Positions 56,549 through 64,000 of a stretch of DNA of 64,000 bases are shown here, piece by piece. Source of the DNA: Candidatus Litorirhabdus singularis (GTDB lineage: Bacteria > Pseudomonadota > Gammaproteobacteria > Pseudomonadales > Halieaceae). The notes beneath the pieces were generated by a model. The model searched no databases. It was given only the letters and a program-made list of their open reading frames with translations, and was not told the origin of the DNA. The position numbers and the translations under genes are program-made. The stretch is taken from the NCBI RefSeq assembly GCF_026262625.1, contig NZ_SHNN01000003.1, positions 1 through 64,000 of the forward strand, given 5' to 3'. How positions within the stretch are numbered: the first letter of the stretch is position 1; each line of letters begins with the position of its first letter.

Positions 56549-57079
56549 CTAGAAAAAACTCTGTGGTACGTCAATGACATCGCCAGCGTGGACAGCCTCG
56601 GACATCTCAATAGCAACGGCGGCAGACAACGCTTTACTAGCACGCTTCACCACAATCTCATCGGTTGCAGCGCGCGGGCCTAAGCCGCCCGCCAGTGCTA
56701 ACGCCTTCTCCAGGGTGAGGCCGGGCTGGTATGGATAACCTCCCGGACGATTAACTTCCCCGTTGATAAAAAACAGACGGTATTGCGTTATAGAAACGCT
56801 TACGTCAGGGTTGATCAAATAGTCTCCCCGCAAACCATCAGCGATACGCTGCTCCAACCTAGGGAGCGTCATGCCTGCTATGACTATCTCGCCGAGGAAC
56901 GGATAGTTACGCGTTCCAGCGTCACTCAGCGTAAACTCCATACTGAGATCCGTTTGTCCAAACACCGTGATGGCTATCCGATCTCCCGGCCCAAGCACGT
57001 AGCTCCCCGACTCCTGCGCCGTAGCAACCGAGCCCAGTGTAATGAGCAGGGTCACTGCCATAATTCTCAATATTTGCAT
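56549..57079 (-). CDS. Wza-type polysaccharide export protein
   Basis: 176 residues. The signal peptide ends near ATA-QE, then comes a Poly_export domain (YVLGPGDRIAITVFGQ), followed by one SLBB domain (FINGEVNRPGGYPY). It is shorter than Wza (379 residues) and lacks the C-terminal helix and the lipobox cysteine, as is common in the short exporters of Wzc-type gene sets. It starts the minus-strand pair with the BY-kinase (9-nt gap), so the pair forms the export module. The divergent side begins a glycosyltransferase gene. Confidence 0.92.
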   Translation of the reverse strand: MQILRIMAVTLLITLGSVATAQESGSYVLGPGDRIAITVFGQTDLSMEFTLSDAGTRNYPFLGEIVIAGMTLPRLEQRIADGLRGDYLINPDVSVSITQYRLFFINGEVNRPGGYPYQPGLTLEKALALAGGLGPRAATDEIVVKRASKALSAAVAIEMSEAVHAGDVIDVPQSFF

Positions 57080-57749
57080 TTATGCATGATCCAAAAAAGG
57101 AATCTGATTGGACTTAGGCTAACACCAATACCGCCCAAACCCACCATACGTCGTCAATCAATGAGAACACCGTCACAGATAATTGAAAGAGCTGTCGATT
57201 CACGTCCGCTCGATATTGAAATTCCGCCACGCGAGGCTTAACGTGGTCAATGACTCAAGTGTATTTCTGTCACACCCCAACAGCGGCACGTAATTATGGT
57301 GTCACTGGTTGAGAAAAAATGAAAGGAGAGAAAGCTCCAGTCACGATTATGTTGTTGACGCCAACAATTGTCCAAAGGGTTGTGGCGCCCTGAAGTCACG
57401 AGGAATTGAAATGTCGCAATATCATAGATCGGGAAGCTTCAAGACTTGTTCTCGAAGCCTCCGCTACCGTGGGGGGCTGGCCCTTACAGTTTTCGGGTTG
57501 TTTTCTTCTCCGCACCCAGCAATATTTTTTTGAACAGAAATGAGCTCCTTACGTTGGCCAGCTCGATAAGTACTTCCTCGGGACATGCTACCATTCCCTT
57601 TGGGCCTGTTCCTGGCCAATGTGTCTACATTGCCGAAGTAGTGCAACCGGAGAAGGGCTCTGACCCTCTGTTTATATGGTGCAATTACCTTGTGAACGTG
57701 ATCAGAGGATTCAAGTTTGGAGATGAAATCAAGGTGAAAGAAATTGACC
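57080..57749. other. Divergent intergenic region, no recognised gene
   Basis: About 670 nt between the exporter and a glycosyltransferase. Several short frames exist on the plus strand, the longest opening at 57446 and ending at 57763, but none resembles a known protein and codon bias is poor. A candidate RBS (AGGAGAG near 57322) leads to no long frame. The region must carry the promoters of both export and transferase genes. I see no clear operator. Confidence 0.5.
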
Positions 57750-58922
57750 ATGTCGTCGCTTGATTCAGGCGCTGAAATACAAGCTTTGACAGTAACTCGA
57801 GAGTTCTGTGATGAGGCCGCGATGAGTTCGACGTTGCAGTCCGAAGATCTGGTTCTGGTCCATGATTACCTCATCCAGATGGGTGGCGCGGAGCGTGTGG
57901 TGGCCACTATGGCCAATGCTTTTCCGGAGTCGCCAATTTATACCAGTGCCACTGAGCGCCCAGCGCTTCTCCCCGAGCTCATCGGGCGGGAGATTCACAA
58001 TACGTGGGTCGATAGTCTGCCTGGGGTCTACCGCCACTTCAAGAAGCTCTTTCCCATCTACCCGGTCGCCTTCAAGTCGTTGCGGATTCCCTCCCGAAAG
58101 GCGGCGTGGATTAGCAGCAGCACCTTCGCGAAGTGCATCCGGGCACCGGAAGGGATGATCACCTTCTGTTACTTGCACAACCCGACCCGCTTCCTGTGGG
58201 ATGCGGAAAACTTCCTTCGATATGAGGTTTCGTCCGGCCTGGTCCGCGCCGCAGTGAAGGCCAGCACACCGTATTTGAGACGTATCGACATCGCTGCGGC
58301 CCGACGCATGGACCACATCATCGCCAACTCCGAGAACGTGCGGAAGCAAATCGAGCAGTGCTACGACCGCGAATCGACCATCATCTATCCACCGGTGAAT
58401 GTGGAGCGTTTCGAGGTGGCCACCGCGTCAAAAGGATACTATCTCGTCCTCTCCCGACTCGTCGGTTACAAGGGTCTCGATCGCGCCGTGCTGGCCTTTC
58501 GTGGACTCGATCGTATACTGCACGTCGTTGGCGAGGGGCCTGATCGCGCCAGGCTGGAGAGTCTTGCCGGAGACAACGTACGCTTTTTTGGACACGTCAG
58601 CGACGAGGAGATACGTGAGCAGCTTTCGAGTTGCGAAGCGCTAATCTTCCCCGGGTTCGAGGACTTTGGAATCGTACCCGTGGAAGCGCAGGCTTGCGGG
58701 AAGCCGGTCATCGCCTATGCTAAAGGCGGAGCGCTGGAGACAGTGGTAGAGGGCGAAACGGGTGTCTTCTTCCGCGAACCGACTGCGGAAAGCCTCCGCG
58801 ACGCGTTACTGGAGATGGAAAAGCATTCGTGGGATACGGCGGCGATTCGACGCCACGCGGAACAATTCTCCGAGACAGTGTTCCTGGAGAAGATGACCAG
58901 GTTCATGGCGGAGCGCCTGTGA
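57750..58922 (+). CDS. Glycosyltransferase family 4 (WbaZ-like)
   Basis: About 390 residues. The GT-B N-domain begins with LVLVHDYLIQMGGAERVV. The C-domain has a YYLVLSRLVGYKGLD motif and the catalytic E-x7-E segment in FEDFGIVPVEAQACGKPV. It is similar to WbaZ-type mannosyl/galactosyl transferases of capsule and O-antigen loci. The start is uncertain: ATG 57750 with AGGTGA upstream, or ATG 57822, which places the HDYL motif nearer the N-terminus as usual. Base composition is visibly richer in GC than neighbours 59055-64000, suggesting separate ancestry. Confidence 0.88.
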   Translation: MSSLDSGAEIQALTVTREFCDEAAMSSTLQSEDLVLVHDYLIQMGGAERVVATMANAFPESPIYTSATERPALLPELIGREIHNTWVDSLPGVYRHFKKLFPIYPVAFKSLRIPSRKAAWISSSTFAKCIRAPEGMITFCYLHNPTRFLWDAENFLRYEVSSGLVRAAVKASTPYLRRIDIAAARRMDHIIANSENVRKQIEQCYDRESTIIYPPVNVERFEVATASKGYYLVLSRLVGYKGLDRAVLAFRGLDRILHVVGEGPDRARLESLAGDNVRFFGHVSDEEIREQLSSCEALIFPGFEDFGIVPVEAQACGKPVIAYAKGGALETVVEGETGVFFREPTAESLRDALLEMEKHSWDTAAIRRHAEQFSETVFLEKMTRFMAERL

Positions 58923-59054
58923 CAATGGGGCAATGACTTCGAGGCCAGCGGTAGCTTTTTCACCAACCTCGATATCGCCAACGGCGAAATATGTCGATTA
59001 GTGAAAGTTCTGCACCGCCCTAAACTTTTGACGGATCGACGAACAATACTCGTT

Positions 59055-60233
59055 TTATAGAGCAAGAACCTCGTCGTAAACTTCCCTTGTTTTTAACGCC
59101 ACAGCTTTCCAGTCATAGTTGTCCCGTGCGTACTTACGACATGTCTCCGCGTCCGGGATATCTATCTGTCCCGCGAGAATGCCTTCCAGTGAATTCTGGA
59201 GCGATTGCACGGAGGTGTCATCAGTAACCAAAGAGCCGGATAGTGGGCCTACAACCTCCGGCAAACCTCCAACCGGAGTTACGAGACATGGAGTACCGGA
59301 AGCGAGTGACTCTACTGTAATTAGTCCAAATCCTTCCAACTTTATCGTAGGCACAACTGACAGGTCCGCAGCAGCGTAAATAGCTGGCAGATCGTCTTCT
59401 GAAACGTAGCCAAGCATTTCAACATGTTGTTGCAGACCAAGTTGTACGATCCGTAGCTGAAATTCCTCTTCAAGCGGTCCTTTTCCGGCAATCTTAAGTC
59501 GGATATTGGGATTGGATTTAACCAGGTGTCGAACTGCATCAATTAGATTTTCAATACCCATACGACGTGCTATTCGGCGCACAGATACTATAATTGTATG
59601 ATCTTCTTCCCAACCGAGTTGCCTGCGGGCTTCCACTTGCGACAACCCGCAATCGAAACGATCGAGATCTGCTCCGCCGGGTACAATTCTAATTTTTGAT
59701 TCTGGAATACCAAAATCAGTGACTAACAACTGACGAAAAGCATTTGATAGAACGATGAACATGTCCGCCTTGGCATAGACACGGCGCTCGATATACTTCT
59801 TTAGTTTGTATGCGGTTTCACTGCTTCCCTCAACTACGCCTTCGTCGGCCCAGGGTCCGTGAAAGTGAACGACCATGGGGTACTTTTTTACTATCCCAAG
59901 TATCGGATAGGTGTACAAAGCAAAGTGTGAAGCAATCAAGTCGTAGCTATTTTCTTCGAGCGCGGATTTGACCAGCGCTCGCTGTTTCATCATGCGCGTC
60001 GTCAGCGGGGCCATATCGCTTGCGAAGGCTTGTATCTCGCCGGAAGAGTCTACCGCGACCTGATTCGTGCCAGCGACTGACCCATGAGCAATAACATTGG
60101 CATGCGCAAAATTCTCATAGAGAGCATAGTAGACTCTGTCTAAGCCGTTCCCGGGCTGCTCCGGGAACCAGCTCATACCCGTCTGGTAGATATTGAGTGA
60201 CGTGTTACTCTTCACTAAAGTAGCGCCTTCCAT
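59055..60233 (-). CDS. Glycosyltransferase family 4
   Basis: 392 residues. The GT-B fold has an N-domain segment VVHFHGPWADEG, a linker, and a C-domain with IVSVRRIARRMGIENLIDA and the donor-binding segment LEGFGLITVESLASGTP. It would transfer a sugar to a lipid-linked glycan on the cytoplasmic face. It is convergent with the previous transferase and faces an IS remnant upstream, so its own promoter may have been changed by the insertion. Donor and linkage cannot be read. Confidence 0.9.
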   Translation of the reverse strand: MEGATLVKSNTSLNIYQTGMSWFPEQPGNGLDRVYYALYENFAHANVIAHGSVAGTNQVAVDSSGEIQAFASDMAPLTTRMMKQRALVKSALEENSYDLIASHFALYTYPILGIVKKYPMVVHFHGPWADEGVVEGSSETAYKLKKYIERRVYAKADMFIVLSNAFRQLLVTDFGIPESKIRIVPGGADLDRFDCGLSQVEARRQLGWEEDHTIIVSVRRIARRMGIENLIDAVRHLVKSNPNIRLKIAGKGPLEEEFQLRIVQLGLQQHVEMLGYVSEDDLPAIYAAADLSVVPTIKLEGFGLITVESLASGTPCLVTPVGGLPEVVGPLSGSLVTDDTSVQSLQNSLEGILAGQIDIPDAETCRKYARDNYDWKAVALKTREVYDEVLAL

Positions 60234-60353
60234 TTTTCATCCAACATGATTTCGCCTGTCTTGTGACGCATAGGATTATCTGACATTGAGTATAGTGCTC
60301 CCCCCCAAAACGTATCAAATGTTCGAGACTCATATCCAAAAACCGAGCATATC

Positions 60354-60860
60354 TCATACATTCTGAAATGTATCGTGCGGATTGGCAGCGAGAGTCTCAT
60401 ATTCTGGTAATTGCCAATTGATGACTTCTACCCTGGCTTCTTCCATTGTTCGAAACCAGTGGCGGTTCAAGCACTCGTTTCTGAACTGGCCGTTAAGGCT
60501 CTCTACAAACGCATTCTGAGTGGGCTTTCCTGGCTGGATAAAGCCTAGCGTTACGCCGGTTTCCCCGCTCCAGAAGAACATTGCCTTACTAGCAAATTAA
60601 GTGCCGTTGTCCCAGATTCTCTTCCTCGGTTTGTTCGCTAGCAGTTTCTCAGCCAAGAGTTTCTTCGGCTTGCCGTTATCTGCCTCCAGCTCTCTAAATC
60701 GCGTTGCTTCGTTAACGTCTAGGCCCGCGTATTTGCTTCGCCAGTTATAGTACGTGCCGAACTAAATTCAGAGTGAGCGGCGAATGTCCTCCACTTTTGC
60801 TCCCGCCTCATGCTCTCGAATGGCGCCAATAATCTGCTATTCGGCGTAACGCTTCTTCAT
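60354..60860 (-). pseudogene. IS3-family (IS407-like) transposase remnant
   Basis: The minus strand from 60860 reads an orfA N-terminus (MKKRYAE, stop, QIIGAIREHEAGAKVEDI...) with three in-frame stops. It then jumps from LLAEKLL-type sequence into the last part of orfB (IWDNGT, FASKAMFFWSGETG, GKPTQNAFVESLNGQFRNECLN). The orfA/orfB junction and most of the DDE domain are deleted. It cannot be active, and no terminal repeats could be identified. Confidence 0.82.
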
Positions 60861-61328
60861 AGTGAAATCGCCATTTTTCGAGATTAGCTGGAAATCTCAT
60901 CGTGGCCATGGTTCTAACATCAGGGGATAGGTCAGAAGCCACAAGTGCAATCAATGTCATTGACGTGATAACGAAGACTTTCGATCCCTCGCTAGCCGGC
61001 CGTGGTTATTGGTTGTCAATTGCGGCGCGAAATGAACGCTTACTCAGAGGGCACCTCTTAAAGCTGGGTTTATCTCAATAGTGACAATCATGGTAGCTCT
61101 GGCATCGGACAGCGCTACCTGTGTATAGATGTGGCGCGTCTCAAGAGATCGTAGAGTTCGGCGTGGAGATAGCCCGGATGGACGATCAAAGCCTTGCATA
61201 CTTTAACGTGTGCGCCTATCGTTCAAAGGTGTCTTGCCAAATTATTGTGTCACTGTGCCCAAATCATGAAAAGCCAAACCAAATTGCTCCACCACTACTA
61301 TAAGCCTGACATTAAGGAGCTGTTCATT
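60861..61328. other. Non-coding stretch between IS remnant and outer-membrane barrel gene
   Basis: No recognised gene in about 470 nt. Short frames only. The 3' end carries the ribosome-binding site AGGAG (61315-61320 region) for the barrel gene. The 5' part may be IS debris but has no motif I can name. Confidence 0.4.
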
Positions 61329-62534
61329 ATGCATGACGTTGTCGGCAGCTCTGTGCGCATAGCAACCACGTTCATCGCATTGGTGATCCTGGCCGCATTG
61401 TTGGCGTTGCCAGCTGCAGCGCAGAAAGCCGAAGAACCACTAACCGGGTTTCTATTTAACGCGACAACCGAACTGCACTATGAGGACAATGTATATCGTA
61501 CCCGGTCAGATGAACAAAACGATGCTATTGCTGTGCTCAAGCCGGAGCTGTCCTGGAATGAGGTTTGGTCGGCATCCAGATTGGCTGTGAACTACCTGGG
61601 TGATTTCGGCCGTTATCACGCTGAGTCGGATCTGGACTATAACAACAACTCCATTAACGCTTACCTAATGCTTGAACACAGTACCAAGCTGCGATCCGCT
61701 TTTACCTTGGGTCACGAGCGTAAGGTAGATAAACCCGGCACTACGGATGCCTTGTCTGTGCAGGGCGAGAGACCCGATAAATGGAATAACAGCGAGGTCG
61801 GAGTTACGGTGGATTACGGCACCGCCGGCAGCCAGGGGCAGTTGGTGCTGGACACCTTATACAGTGAAAGACGCTATACAAACAACGATCAGGAGTTCCG
61901 TGACTACGATGGCGCGGGTGCTATGTTGACGTTCTATTACCGAGTTACGTCAGCCACGAGACTGCTTTTGGAAGCGGACTATATTGACTATGATTTCACG
62001 GAAGAAGACGCTTTAGGCGGAGATCAGAGTGGCGATGATGCTAAGCTTCTCGCTGGTCTGACTTGGGACGTTACGGCAAAAACGACTGGCGTTTTCAAGA
62101 TAGGATACCGTAGTCGTAACTACGATGATGCCCGTTTCTCGGAGCAACAGGGTCTGGCCTTGTTTCTCGATGCTTCCTGGCGCCCCGATATTCACACAAC
62201 GGTAATTTTTGGTGCTGGTAAGGACAATCAGAATTCAGGGCAGAGAGGTGCCGGTGGCAGTGTGAGGGCTTACGGATATGTTGCAGCTATTCGCGATATT
62301 ACGGACCTTACACGGTTTAAAGTGGACTTCAAGTTTACTAACGACGAGTTCGAGAATTTTGCCAATCGTAAAGACAAACGATGGGATGCAGGCGTTGGGC
62401 TCGAATATAGCCTGCTGAACTGGCTCGATGTTGGGGTCGCCTACCGTGTCCAGAATCGTGAATCAAACGTGGATATTTTCGATTTCCGCAGTAATGCAAT
62501 TATGCTGACTGCGACTACCCGCTTCCCTCAGTAA
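61329..62534 (+). CDS. Outer-membrane beta-barrel protein of the exopolysaccharide locus (BBP2/EpsL-like)
   Basis: 401 residues. The signal peptide is about 1-32 (ending PAAAQ), then alternating hydrophobic strands through the whole length and a C-terminal aromatic residue pattern (TATTRFPQ), as in beta-barrels. It opens with LTGFLFNATTELHYEDNVYRTR, a start common to barrel proteins found next to exosortase/EPS export genes. It likely forms or assists the outer-membrane secretion route of the polysaccharide. The ATG at 61329 is chosen because AGGAG lies about 9 nt upstream; a longer frame from 61194 has no RBS. Confidence 0.85.
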   Translation: MHDVVGSSVRIATTFIALVILAALLALPAAAQKAEEPLTGFLFNATTELHYEDNVYRTRSDEQNDAIAVLKPELSWNEVWSASRLAVNYLGDFGRYHAESDLDYNNNSINAYLMLEHSTKLRSAFTLGHERKVDKPGTTDALSVQGERPDKWNNSEVGVTVDYGTAGSQGQLVLDTLYSERRYTNNDQEFRDYDGAGAMLTFYYRVTSATRLLLEADYIDYDFTEEDALGGDQSGDDAKLLAGLTWDVTAKTTGVFKIGYRSRNYDDARFSEQQGLALFLDASWRPDIHTTVIFGAGKDNQNSGQRGAGGSVRAYGYVAAIRDITDLTRFKVDFKFTNDEFENFANRKDKRWDAGVGLEYSLLNWLDVGVAYRVQNRESNVDIFDFRSNAIMLTATTRFPQ

Positions 62535-62847
62535 GTGCGCTCAGGCGGCGGATATGTTCATGCAGTGGACGGACGGGGTGGGTTGTTAACTTCGCTGACG
62601 AAAAGATCCAATATCTTGCCTTTTTCCAGATAGTCTTCTGCATACTTTAGCGCCACGGGGTTAGGAGTTGGCAATGCAAGTGTTGCCAATATTCCATCAT
62701 ACAGAGCAATCGTAGACTCTGGCTCTACTAACCTAGCGATACCATTATACTGATAGCACAGCAAGCAATGGACCCCAGTGATTGGACAGCGAATTGATAG
62801 GTATAAGTGTTTCCTCCGTCATGAGCACAGTGCTCAGAGGAGAAACA

Positions 62848-62934
62848 ATGAGAAGACCAAGACGAAACCATTCACCTGAATTCAAGGCCAAGGTGGTATT
62901 GGCCGCTACTGCTAGAAGTGTCGAAAAAAGATGA
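62848..62934 (+). pseudogene. Truncated IS3-family orfA remnant
   Basis: The frame reads MRRPRRNHSPEFKAKVVLA and then a stop after 28 codons. The first 19 residues are the standard start of an IS3-group OrfA (RTRRNHSPxFKAKVAL). GAGGAGAAAC just upstream of the ATG is the IS ribosome-binding region. A segment near 62768-62790 (ACCCCAGTGATTGGACAG) may be its terminal repeat. The rest of the element is missing. Confidence 0.75.
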
Positions 62935-63405
62935 CACACTATAACCACGTGGTTTAGAGAAGATTTGCGCAATGAATCTCTCAAAGTTGGTGATCAGGGT
63001 CACCAGTTGGAATGCTGCCCGGCAGATAATTGGGCCGCTTCTCTCCAACGGCGGAGCTTTCGACTACGCGCTTATTATGATTCAGCCTCATGACATCGAC
63101 GAAGCCCACCAGTGGCTTGGTAAACGCCGCCGCAACCACACCCAAACAATACCGACATCCGGAAAAGCAGCCTAGCCATTTCACGCAGCACAGGGCACAG
63201 AATAGTTCGCCCTCAGCTAGGCTAAAACGCACCTATCTTGGAATTCCTATAGTAACCAGTTTATCTTTTTAGATTCAGCAGACGAGTGCCCGCGCTCCAT
63301 TCATCATCATACGAACTGGATTGTATTTCGCACAAATTTCGGACAAATTTAAGTGGTACAATATCGGCTGTGTTATTCCAAGTTCGATTTGGCGGTGTCT
63401 ACGAC
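62935..63405. other. Non-coding stretch after the IS fragment
   Basis: About 470 nt without a recognisable gene. Base composition shifts from about 50% GC to clearly AT-rich from 63240 onward, the likely edge between older chromosome and acquired polysaccharide DNA. Confidence 0.4.
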
Positions 63406-63630
63406 ATGCAATTCACATGGTCTGTCTACTTAGATCGCGGGCATGCTCTATTCGCCGGAGCATTATTGTATAGTGCGCTGCACCCTTCTAAACATAACAA
63501 TGCAGAAGCAGCTTTTGTCGCTCTACCCTTCTTCATTCACCTTATCTACCTATTCACCTTGGTCAACACTCTATGGCTACTTTCCGGCCTGCCTTTTTTC
63601 CATCCGCAGAACAAACAAAATGAGAACTAA
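63406..63630 (+). CDS. Small hydrophobic protein, possibly a gene fragment
   Basis: 74 residues with two hydrophobic segments (about 14-25 and 35-60) after a short start. I do not recognise it. Its TAA overlaps the start of the following glycosyltransferase by 11 nt, which supports translation of both. It could be a genuine small membrane protein, or the surviving C-terminus of a larger membrane protein such as a polymerase, cut by the IS event upstream. Confidence 0.4.
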   Translation: MQFTWSVYLDRGHALFAGALLYSALHPSKHNNAEAAFVALPFFIHLIYLFTLVNTLWLLSGLPFFHPQNKQNEN

Positions 63631-64000
63631 GAAGGTTTTGTTTATCACCCATGTCGGCGAACCTGGCGGCGCCGAAATGGTAATGATGAATTTTTGTAAT
63701 TCGGCGCACCATAGCACCAGTGTATTAACATTGGAAAATGGGAGTATCAATGAGACGCTTGACACAAGAGGAATCGCTAACAAATCAATAAATTTTTTGG
63801 ATGGAATTAAGGACTTCAAAAGAGAAGATGGTTTTAAGCAAATATTGAAACTGATTCCACGCGTTATTAAGCGTGTCACTTTGCTCAATACAGAGTTAAA
63901 AAAGCATGACATTATTGTATGCTTTTCGCAGAAATCATTTCTACTATGCTCTCTCGCAAAACCATTTAACCGCAAACCTATTATTTGGTTTATGAATGAC
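63620..64000 (+). CDS. Glycosyltransferase N-terminus (runs off the window)
   Basis: The open frame from ATG 63620 to the end encodes 127 residues. It begins MRTKKVLFITHVGEPGGAE, the typical start of a GT4-type transferase with a glycine loop for the acceptor side, and continues with KHDIIVCFSQKSFLLCSLA and KPIIWFMND, also family-like. The C-domain is beyond the window. Low GC (about 40%) marks it as part of the acquired polysaccharide block. Confidence 0.75.
   Translation, partial: MRTKKVLFITHVGEPGGAEMVMMNFCNSAHHSTSVLTLENGSINETLDTRGIANKSINFLDGIKDFKREDGFKQILKLIPRVIKRVTLLNTELKKHDIIVCFSQKSFLLCSLAKPFNRKPIIWFMND

Noticed and set aside
57309-57763. Short plus-strand frames before the glycosyltransferase
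   Set aside because: No recognisable domain and poor codon bias; treated as intergenic DNA.
62558-62764. 68-codon minus-strand frame after the barrel gene
   Set aside because: Composition is protein-like, but there is no RBS or family resemblance, and it ends beside IS debris. It may be a gene fragment but is unsupported.

Overview
The window is a chromosomal stretch of about 55% GC from a gammaproteobacterium. The best guess is a marine, Cellvibrionales/Halieaceae- or Pseudomonas-like heterotroph. Supporting signs are gltX followed by tRNA-Ala(GGC), a dusA-tal-STAS-PP2C-mlaA run like the one I recall from Pseudomonas, an Entner-Doudoroff block under HexR, a CpxRA pair, and an HvfABC-type RiPP locus. 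No phage, plasmid or CRISPR features were seen.

Layout. 1-668: a non-coding stretch with a duplicated tRNA-Ala 3' end, two terminators and the intact tRNA-Ala, then gltX. 2302-11287: a tightly packed five-gene minus-strand operon of a type better known from Planctomycetes: a 1300-residue DUF1080/propeller/cytochrome c protein, two Gfo/Idh/MocA oxidoreductases flanking an Nramp-fold transporter without the metal-site motifs, and an FAD dehydrogenase. A FadR/UxuR-like inverted repeat sits just upstream of its first start codon. 11487-16803: an SDR, a MocA/XdhC pair, and an adjacent pair resembling methylsuccinyl-CoA dehydrogenase and mesaconyl-CoA C1-C4 transferase. 17015-25849: an ATP/ADP-translocase-family carrier with an Ig-like tail, dusA, tal, a TerB protein, a STAS/PP2C module whose receiver lacks its phosphoacceptor, mlaA, and the hvfA-hvfB-hvfC copper-type RiPP operon. 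26051-41602: hrpA, MaoC, SDR, phospholipase D, YgjV, mnmC, a PreP-like M16 protease and cpxRA. Dispersed palindromes mark several gene ends here. 41635-50263: the minus-strand operon eda, pseudo-GAPDH, GAPDH, ppc, diverging from hexR with two HexR-type operators between them, then uxaC and an esterase.

50439-64000 is accessory: a di-heme propeller lipoprotein, a 5'-truncated beta-lactamase-family gene, and an exopolysaccharide locus (BY-kinase, Wza-like exporter, glycosyltransferases, outer-membrane barrel). That locus is broken by two decayed IS3-family remnants and drops in GC toward the end. The last glycosyltransferase runs off the window.

Most unusual points: the planctomycete-like periplasmic sugar-oxidation operon with an Nramp-fold carrier stripped of its metal ligands; a GAPDH paralogue with Cys to Ala at the catalytic position, translationally coupled to a normal GAPDH; and the HvfA peptide with seven ExxCG motifs, six of them exactly 12 residues apart. 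All functional statements are read from sequence by eye. No database search was run.
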